Source: Takashimella koratensis (Eukaryota; Basidiomycota; Tremellomycetes; Trichosporonales; Tetragoniomycetaceae). From it: 64,000 nucleotides of DNA. Location of the stretch: contig BCKT01000001.1 of NCBI GenBank assembly GCA_003116875.1, positions 4,596-68,595 of the forward strand, read 5' to 3'. The number at the start of each line of letters is the position of its first letter. Position 1 is the first letter of the stretch. Position numbers and translations under genes: made by a program. Below are positions 56,859 to 64,000 of the stretch, in pieces. The notes under the pieces are model-generated. The model was given only the letters and a program-made list of their open reading frames with translations. It was not told where the DNA came from and made no database searches.

Positions 56859-58760
56859 ATGGCAGACCTCGTCCAGACAGAGCAGGCCGTGCTCGACAAC
56901 CTCCACCAGGAGATTGACAACTACAACGATGTCGTTGCCGGGGCCAAGGCCGCCAACGAGTCGGAGAAGAACATGACCCTCATGGAGGGTCTTAGGCGAT
57001 ACCCGCACGCCGTCGGATGGTCGGTCCTTCTCTCGACCGCTATGTAAGTCACCCTCTCAAGCCTCCGCTGACAGGCAGTATCATGGAAGGCTTCGACGTT
57101 GTCCTGCTTTCCAACTTTTACGCGCTGCCACAATTCCAGGAGCGCTACGGTATCCAGCTTCCCGACGGAACTTACACCATCACTACCGCCTGGCAGGCAG
57201 GTCTCTCCAACGGAGCTCTTGTCGGTGAAATCTTCGGCCTCGCAATCAATGGTTGGGCAAGCGAGTACTTTGGTTATCGCAAGACCATGATTGCCTCGCT
57301 CACTGCTATGATCGGCTTCATCTTTGTACGTATCCCTGATTGCCATCGCTAACATCAGATCCCCTTCTTCGCCCACAACATTGTCACCTTGCTCGTCGGT
57401 GAAATTCTTCAAGGGTAAGCAACTCTCTCTCGAACCCCGGCTCACTGTCAGTATTCCCTGGGGTGTCTTCCAGACCTTGACCACTGCCTACGCCGCCGAG
57501 GTCACTCCCGTCGCTCTTCGTCCCTACCTTACCGCCTATGTCAACCTCTGCTGGGTCCTCGGCCAAGTCATCGCCTCTGGTGTCCTCCGTGGTGTCCTCA
57601 ACTGGGATTCGCAGTGGGCTTACCGCGCCCCCTTCGCTCTTCAATGTAAGTCAGCGCCTGCCCACCAAACCTAACAAGTACAGGGCTCTGGCCTGCTCCG
57701 ATTCTCGTCGGCTGCCTCTTCGCACCCGAGTCCCCATGGTGGCTTGTCCGTGTTGGCCGAATCGACGATGCTCGCCGCACCATTGAGCGTCTCAACAAGA
57801 ACCCTATCCCCGAGGAGACTGAGGACGCACTCAACCTCATGATTCACACCAACGCCATTGAGAAATCCATGTCCGAGGGTACTAGCTACTGGAGCTGCTT
57901 CCGTGGTGTCGACCTTCGCCGAACTGAGATCGCTGCCGGTGCCTGGGCCATCCAAAACCTTTGCGGCTCCGCTTTCATGGGTTACTCTACCTTCTTCCTC
58001 GAGCAGGCCGGTATGGCCACGTCCAACGCTTTCAACATGTCCATTGCGCAGTACGCTATCGGTGCCTTCGGAACCATGTCTTCTTGGGTACGTGTCATTT
58101 TTCGGTCAAAGCCTTGCTAACTCTCAGGTGCTTATGAGGAACTTTGGTCGCCGCACACTCTATCTCACCGGTCTCGTCGCCATGGTTTGCTTCCTCGTCG
58201 TCATCGGCTGCATGGGCTTCATCTCTCAGGACAACTTGGGCGCCCAGTGGGCCATTGGCGCTCTCCTCCTCTGCTACACTTTACTCTACGACTCGACAGT
58301 CGGCCCCGTCTGCTACTGCCTCGTCGCTGAAATCTCTTCTACCCGTCTCCGTGCCAAGACTGTTGTGTAAGTCAATTATTCCGCCTATGTGCAGCATGTT
58401 TCCTCTCTAACATTCCACAGCATTGCCCGTGTCGTCTACAACCTCTTCGGTCTCGTCAACTCCATCATCATGCCTTACTTCCTCAACAAGACTGCGCTCA
58501 ACTGGGGCGCCAAGACTGGTCTCTTCTGGGCGGGCATGTGCTTCCTCTGCCTCGTCTGGACCTTCTTCCGTGTTCCCGAGCCCAAGGGCAGGACTTATGG
58601 TGAACTTGACGTCTTGTTCGAGAACCACGTTTCGGCACGCAAGTTCAAGGGTACCGTCGTCGACCAGTTCGCCGAGACCTCGACCCCCCCCGCCGAGCAA
58701 TACGACGAGAAGGCCGTCTACGACGAGTCCAAGGGAGATGTTCAGCACCTCGAGTACTAG
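56859..58760 (+). CDS. MFS alpha-glucoside (maltose) permease
   Basis: This is a 12-TM sugar porter of about 530 residues from about seven exons. It belongs to the MAL/alpha-glucoside:H+ symporter branch. The N-terminus MADLVQTEQAVLDNL leads to EGLRRYPHAVGWSVLLSTAIIMEGFDVVLLSNFYA, a hallmark of this branch. GEILQGIPWGVFQTLTTAYAAEVTPVALR and APESPWWLVRVGR come next, then ARRTIERL, and SWVLMRNFGRRTLYLTGL. LVAEISSTRLRAKTVVIARVVYN and FFRVPEPKGRTYGELDVLFE (the PExKG motif) lie near the C-terminus. It would import maltose, isomaltose or similar sugars. It is divergent from a cytosolic alpha-glucosidase, giving a two-gene maltose-type locus. Confidence 0.9.
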
Positions 58761-59126
58761 TCTATTTCTGTCAATCAGTCACAACGAGAAAGTCAAGTGT
58801 GTCGTCCGAAGTCGTCTTGTTAGTCAAGTTCTATGCTGTTCAGTCAGTAGTTATATTTATGCTATGCAGTCAGTAAAGACATTTTGAGACATTGGCTTGT
58901 ATTCGCAGAAGGTAATCACGCAGCAACGACGATGCAGGTTGAGAAATACTACAACTTAGACAAAGCTCAACAGAATAAGGGGTCGAAGCAAATGTGGCAG
59001 TAAGAGTACAGAGTCGAAAGCACGCAGGTCCAGTGAAGACGACCTGGGATTCGTAAAACCCAAGGAACTGAGCATAGGGCTCCTAATGATATAAACCATG
59101 TTACACCAGATTAGCCTGTCAACTCC
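58761..59126. other. Intergenic 3' regions of convergent genes
   Basis: About 370 bp between convergent stop codons. No gene or repeat seen. Confidence 0.35.
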
Positions 59127-60180
59127 TTAGTCATTGTTTGCGACCAACTTTGCCGCAAGAACGCCAAGTGACATGACATTCTTGGCAATCTTGATATTCC
59201 TCGCATTGTTATGCTGCTGTACCGCTTTTCGGTGAGCCTCGGCTGCGACCCACCCAGGGTACGTATCTGGCAACTTGACTGATCGTTTCAGGTCTTCATG
59301 GTACACGTTCTCCCATCCGAGGATGTTGGCAAACGATCCATGGTCGAACCCGTGGAAAGTAAACTTGCGTGATTTTTCGTACGCGATCACAAAGCAGTCA
59401 GGTTTCGAGAGATGCAGCCAAAGTCCCTGCCGTCAGTGTACCGGTGTGCGGGGAGAACTCACCGAGATAGCCACAAGGGTGGGGTCATACTTTTCCACTT
59501 CAGACAAAAGGCTTCGGAGAGCGGGATACGCCGGGAGATCATAAACGACTGGCGAACCTTCAAAAGTGCAAAAATAGTTGCCGGAAATACCGAGGGAGAT
59601 GAGCGTGAGTGTGGGCATTCGTTGTTTCCCGCCTTCAACGTGAAGACGACTCTGTAGCGCGCTGTTGAGGCGAGGTGGGAGGTTCCCCCATTTGATGCCG
59701 CCGCGTTCAAGGAGGAAATAAGCACCCCCACCGCCAAAGTAACAGTACAGAAGCGATGCGTCCCGCACGAGCTTGCCTGATGACTTTTCGTGTAGCCATG
59801 TGTGGGCGGCTTGCGGAATTCCGCTCGAGTCTGAAGCTGTCAGCGGGAGCGGCTAGGCTGTGGGGAATAAATTAACAGAGTGCAAATTTTCTTTGTGACA
59901 CTCACAGATATGGTGCTTTCCATCGTCTCCCTTGTACCCCATTGCCAGGCCACCGTTGGGCGCGAAGCTGATAAATGTCAAGTAGATGACCGTCCCCGAA
60001 CGGAGATGGTTGACCAATGCCTCCGGCACCGTCCCGCTGTATTCAGTCAGCCCAATCATGGGGGCAGGGGAACCTTCAGATACGAGGTACTCACTGAGTC
60101 CACTTGTTCGGGCACTGGAAGAAGTACTCGGTTGGGCCCGAGCCAAGGGAGACGAGGGGTTCAAAAGGCGGTATGTGCAT
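59127..60180 (-). CDS. Unknown fungal protein, paralogue A of a tandem pair
   Basis: About four exons encode about 310 residues from MHIPPFEPLVSLGSGPTEYFFQCPNKW. I do not recognise the family. The spliced protein reads FISFAPNGGLAMGYKGDDGKHHI, then AAHTWLHEKSSGKLVRDASLLYCYFGGGGAYF, then KWGNLPPRLNSALQSRL, LTLISLGISGNYFCTFEG and YPALRSLLSEVEKYDPTLVAIS. Two or three strand-rich modules have the pattern SFGxxGxYxxxxxxxxxWxxLPxxLxxxL, suggesting an internal repeat. The C-terminal part has IAYEKSRKFTFHGF and ends VANND. There is no signal peptide or membrane helix. It matches the next gene along its first about 230 residues. Confidence 0.6.
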
Positions 60181-60912
60181 GATGGATGACTTGGAATGGG
60201 CTGAGGACGTGAGCAGGAGCGGATGAGAAACGTCTCCATACCGGCCTTGATATGTTATTTGGATAAGGTGACAGCCTGGGATGAGCAGCCACCATTTTTC
60301 AATCGCTCAAGACCGGTAACCGCCTCAACGAAAGCGCGGCGCACTCATGTGCGCTCTTTGTAACCTTCTCTTCCCTCTGTGCTATTTTCGTTTACTCGGG
60401 GGATTGTTCGGAGCAAGCGTTTCCGTAACGAGGCGGTACATCTTGTCGTACTCTCTCGAAAAGCTTGTCGATCATGCCCTGATGCTTCCCAGGGCTCTGG
60501 ATTGCGCATTGGGCGGCATACGTGAGTACAATATATGCTGACAAAAGCGGGATACCTGAGCTCGGTGTTCTTTGCTGTCGGCAGTGATCTTGTCTTCTCA
60601 AGCGGAGAATCAGAATCTGAACGGCGCCACATGCACCTCTGCTGTGGGTTGTGGCGAGCACGATCTTCTGGACGGTTTAACAACAACAGATTCCATATCG
60701 CAACTCGCAACTAGTGTTCGATAGATAGAGAATGACATCGCAATTCCAGAAGGCAGCACATCAGGGCCAAACTACAGGACCACAACAGATATCAGAATCA
60801 GACAGCAGGCAAGGCACAAAAAGACAAGCAGTTGCTGAAGCCATTGCAGACAAGGGGAGTTGGTAGTTCAAACAGATTGATGATTAGAGGCAGGCAAAGA
60901 GATCTCAACGCT
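60181..60912. other. Intergenic region between the tandem paralogues
   Basis: About 730 bp hold the promoter of paralogue A and the 3' end of paralogue B. Minor open frames occur, but none resembles a protein I know. Confidence 0.3.
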
Positions 60913-62745
60913 TTATTGAATCGGGTCCATGGCGGCGTCTTGGGACGTATCCCACATCGAGTTGTCGTCCATCAGCATCGAGTCGTCCATAGACTGATCG
61001 ATTGCCACCTGACCTGCGTCGAACCCGCCGTAATCGTTGTAATCATTGTAACCGTTATAGTCTGCATTGTCGCTATTCCCGTCGCTATCCCCACTGGAGA
61101 AGAAGCCTGCGCTTGCCCCTCCCGCCGCGCCTGAGGACGCACTGGATTTGTCAAAGGCTTTGAAGAGACTGGTGCCGAGCTTCAGGAGGCCACGGACTTG
61201 AGTTGTGCTTAGCCCGCCTGTGCTTCCACGTGTACCCGTCCCCCGAGAATGGTTGGACACGGCCGCGGTGGTGAGCGCAGGGCTAATGGCGGCGACTGAG
61301 CCTATGTTAGGAAGGGAAAAGCGGTGGTGTTGCTGCTGAGGAGGAGGGAGTGGGGGGCCAGGTGCGCCAGGTGCGTCAGGCTGGCCAAGTACGCCAGGTG
61401 GGTAGAATGGTTGGCAAGGAGGGAGCGTGTAGGTCTGTGGTGGTGGCGGGAGGGTTTTGTACATTGGTGAAGGCGGAAGAATTGGCGGGAAGGGGTAGCC
61501 CTGGGGAGGAGGCTGGTAGTAAAGAAAGGGAGGAGGGTAGTCGCCCTGAGGAAGAGGAGGAAGGGGTGGGGGAGGGGTCAGGGGGTAGGTAGGCGCTGGA
61601 GTAGGAGGGTAAGGACCCGGTGAAAGACCAGGGGTGGACATGGGCGGAGAGTAAGGCGACGGCCCGGGTCCGGATCGAGGTGACAGTGATAGCGGCGGAG
61701 ACATGGGTGATAGCGATGTGGACATGATCGACGACCTTGGGGAAGTATCATACCTCCCCAACCCCGGAGATGGGAGATGCGGCTGCTTTGGCGATATGTT
61801 GATACCTACCCTTCCTCGGGGGTATCCAAACGGCAACATATCAGTTCGATTAATATCGCTATTAAAAGCCGCGATCCAACGTTCCATCTCTCCACGTGCC
61901 TGTGGAGGGAATCCGTTAAATGCAAACGTCTGGTTGGTAAAGTGTGCGAGCCAGCAGTCGTATTCAGCTTGATGGAGGTGTACATACTGTGCTCGTTGTT
62001 AGTGACTGCCAAATCGCTCCTGGGTATCTTTCAGTCGCTGAGCTACTTACTTCGAGGGAAGACATCCCTGGATCGTCTCTCTGCATATCACCAAGCATCG
62101 CATTAAGCGTCGGGTACCCGTCCAACGCCCAACTTGTATTCCCTCCTTGCTTAAGCACCCAATTCCCAGCTTTTCCCAGTGCGACGATCTCCAACCCCTC
62201 TGGGGTGTCCAAGTTCCCTCGGACACGGAGCTGCGCTTCAAGTCTTGATTCAAGGTTTCCATAGCCCGCTGAACGGCGATCGGCGCAGTACCATGACCCC
62301 TCGGCACCAAAGGTCAATATAAGGGAAGCATAGTCACGTATGGGTTGGCCAGAAGGGTGTTTGGCATGTAGCCAGTCGCTCGCTTTTCGACGTAGAAGAC
62401 TGGTATCTGCGAAGAGTTGGTCAGTCACCATACACTGATGTGATATAGGTCAGAGTGAATACTACTAACAAAGCTGGTGTTCACCATTTTGGTCGAGGTA
62501 GGTACAAGCTACCCCTCCATCACATGTGAACGCGAAAGAGGTGAAGAATTTCGCTCCACCGGTATTCATGAGCTCTTTGACTCGGTCAGGAATAGGTCCG
62601 CTGTAGGATCCTTAGCTCCGAGGATACCCTATACACTCCCTCGATCCGAGCGGTGTACTCACTGAGCCCATTGGGTAGGGGTCTGGCAGAAGAACGAGCC
62701 TGGCTGTGCGCCGAGGCAGATCACGGGTGTAAAAGGGGGTGACAT
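60913..62745 (-). CDS. Unknown fungal protein, paralogue B with Pro-rich and acidic C-terminal extension
   Basis: About four exons encode about 530 residues from MSPPFTPVICLGAQPGSFFCQTPTQW. The first about 230 residues align with the neighbouring gene. TSFAFTCDGGVACTYLDQNGEHQL comes first, then SDWLHAKHPSGQPIRDYASLILTFGAEGSWYCADRRSAG, RLEAQLRVRG, EIVALGKAGNWVLKQGG, YPTLNAMLGDMQRDDPGMS and YDCWLAHFTNQTFAFNGFPPQ. The copy-specific tail is extremely Pro/Tyr/Ser-rich (about 150 residues). A short helix follows (VRGLLKLGTSLFKAFDKSS), then an Asn/Asp/Tyr/Gly-rich acidic end with SMDDSMLMDDNSMWD. The tail looks disordered and could drive condensate formation or activation. I do not recognise a function. 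Confidence 0.6.
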
Positions 62746-63628
62746 TGGATTCAGTACGCCGTTTGTCGTCGAGAGCGGTAAGGAGACTTGGGTCAGAGTG
62801 TCAGGTAAAGAGTGAGGTTTCGCTCGTCCTAGCGAGAGGATCAAAGAGTTGAGAGATATATACCATTCGCATTCTACGCCTAAGATAGGTCACATCCTAG
62901 GCAGAGGAGACACCCTCGGTATTTGGGTAGCCGTTTGGGCCAAAGATAGCATTGACCACCTCGACCGCTGAAAGACGAAGACGACGACTCCCTTCTCCTT
63001 TGCTCACGAGAGGCTTCGAGGATCCGCTGCATACCTGAATATATCATCGCTTCTACCCTTCAACGCAGTTTCACTTTCTTTTTTTTTTTACGGTGTTGTT
63101 CGGTCATCCACGGACGCTACTCGGTTCCTCGACTTGGTTCTTCTTTCAAATCAAGAATTTTGCCTGACCACCCAACCTACCACCGCCACGCGCATCGTTC
63201 TCACGGCGCCGTCGCTATTTTTACACTCTTCACTCGTCGATCTTGACTCGTTCCTATCGTTTCGCCCAAATCGCCACTTGGTATTATCCAATCCCCTTTC
63301 TCGGCATGCTTACGCCAGCTTTCTCGTTTCCGAAGGAATCAAGCGCCAGATAAGCCAAGGGAGACAGCGAGAAAAGTAAAAAAGGTAAGAGAGACAAGGA
63401 GGCGAGGCACGACCGAGGCGGAGAAGGAAAGAACCAGGGTTTCATGGGTACGACTACTCCTCTAGGCACGAGGTTTCCGCTCAATTCACCTTACTCCGCT
63501 TCCGTGGATGACGAGACTTGTGCGTGGTCCGTTCGTCTACTCGCCTAGCCGCTGACCCTTGACCGATCATCCTCTCCTTTAAGCTCAGTGAGATATGCAT
63601 GCATGATTTGTGCTACTCTAGCCACTCG
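62746..63628. other. Intergenic region upstream of paralogue B
   Basis: About 880 bp without a firmly supported gene. A short ATG frame at about 63444 (MGTTTPLGTRFPLN) with a possible GT donor might be a first exon on the plus strand, but nothing downstream supports it. Confidence 0.3.
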
Positions 63629-64000
63629 GCTAATACCAAAAATCGACGTTACCGACTTCAAAGTCGTACGTACTTGGATCCATGAGAGCTGCAAACCCAT
63701 CTACGTCATCAAACATCGGTACCTCTGGTGAACTTCCGCCTTGCAAATGATGGTGGTGGCCCTTGTCCACTACATCTGCAGCGAGGGCAAGACCGCCAAG
63801 ACCTGGCGCAGAGCGCTGAGTGGAACCAGTATCAGAGTCGAGGTAAGCGTAGATCCGACGTGCAAAGTAGCTTCCCGATACGTGGGATCTGAGATTGTCA
63901 GTGAGTCCAAAGCCAAGAGGATGGTAATAAAAGAAGGGATACAGAAGAACGTGGCTCAGCCGCTACGCACAGGGTATCAGCTAGCTCTCGGACCTCTGAA
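63629..64000 (-). CDS. Partial gene, C-terminal end of an unidentified protein
   Basis: Only the last exons are in the window, and the gene continues beyond position 64000. The final exon (63629 to about 63890) reads SHVSGSYFARRIYAYLDSDTG. GLGGLALAADVVDKGHHHHLQGG follows, and it ends FAALMDPSTYDFEVGNVDFWY. An intron of about 65 nt precedes it, then SEVRELADTL at the window edge. An acidic, aromatic end of this type (DPSTYDFEVGNVDFW) is common in fungal zinc-cluster transcription factors, so that is a guess, not an identification. Confidence 0.45.

Overview
The window is nuclear DNA of a basidiomycete fungus, most likely a yeast or dimorphic species of the Tremellomycetes. Nearly every gene is split by very short introns (mostly 30-60 nt) with GT donors (often gtgagt or gtaagt) and ctgac/ctaac branch-point motifs just before the 3' AG. 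Genes are densely packed on both strands, convergent neighbours lie as little as 28-33 bp apart, coding DNA is GC-rich, and the content is typical of a fungus (velvet factor, fungal transcription factors, DUF3533/SNG1, NmrA-like proteins, many MFS permeases). There are no operons, CRISPR arrays or rRNA genes, and I found no convincing tRNA. All coordinates and intron models were built by eye from splice signals and reading-frame continuity.

Layout. 0.4-14.3 kb: a PhyH-type dioxygenase, a short-chain dehydrogenase, a GH3 beta-glucosidase with PA14 domain, an alpha/beta hydrolase, an MFS sugar porter, an isopenicillin-N-synthase-like 2OG oxygenase, an inverted-repeat element (11.9-12.7 kb) and a SNG1-like membrane protein. 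15.5-19.8 kb: a dihydroflavonol-reductase-like protein, a tiny Pap1-type bZIP factor and a GIT1-like glycerophosphodiester permease. 20.5-28.7 kb: a PhnY/TmpA-PhnZ/TmpB fusion, a nitronate monooxygenase, a ferroportin-like carrier, an NmrA-like protein, a type-B carboxylesterase and a cupin protein. 29-33 kb: a Dal5-type permease, pyruvate dehydrogenase E1 alpha and an unknown gene. 33.1-34.6 kb: no gene, but a poly-C tract with a 100-N assembly gap and a CA microsatellite. 34.6-43.6 kb: a velvet factor, a transcription-factor-like protein without a zinc cluster, a ZIP zinc transporter, an F-box-like protein and an NmrA-like protein. 44.3-52.8 kb: a divergent pair of pentitol dehydrogenase genes, an oxysterol-binding protein and an adaptin-like protein. 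53.2-58.8 kb: a divergent maltose-type pair, made of an actinobacterial-looking GH13 alpha-glucosidase and an alpha-glucoside permease. 59.1-64 kb: two tandem paralogues of an unrecognised family and the 3' end of a further gene.

The most striking locus is 18.0-22.0 kb. One polypeptide of about 454 residues joins a PhnY/TmpA-like Fe(II)/2-oxoglutarate hydroxylase to a PhnZ/TmpB-like HD-domain di-iron oxygenase. Together these are the two steps that in bacteria oxidatively cleave aminoethylphosphonates to phosphate. The gene is divergently transcribed from a GIT1-like permease. The shared 735-bp promoter carries a 56-bp near-perfect palindrome with three CACGTG boxes at exact 23-bp spacing and an array of TGCCTTAT motifs. 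CACGTG is the core recognised by Pho4-type phosphate-starvation regulators. This reads as a compact fungal organophosphonate uptake and mineralisation module. The function is inferred from sequence alone.
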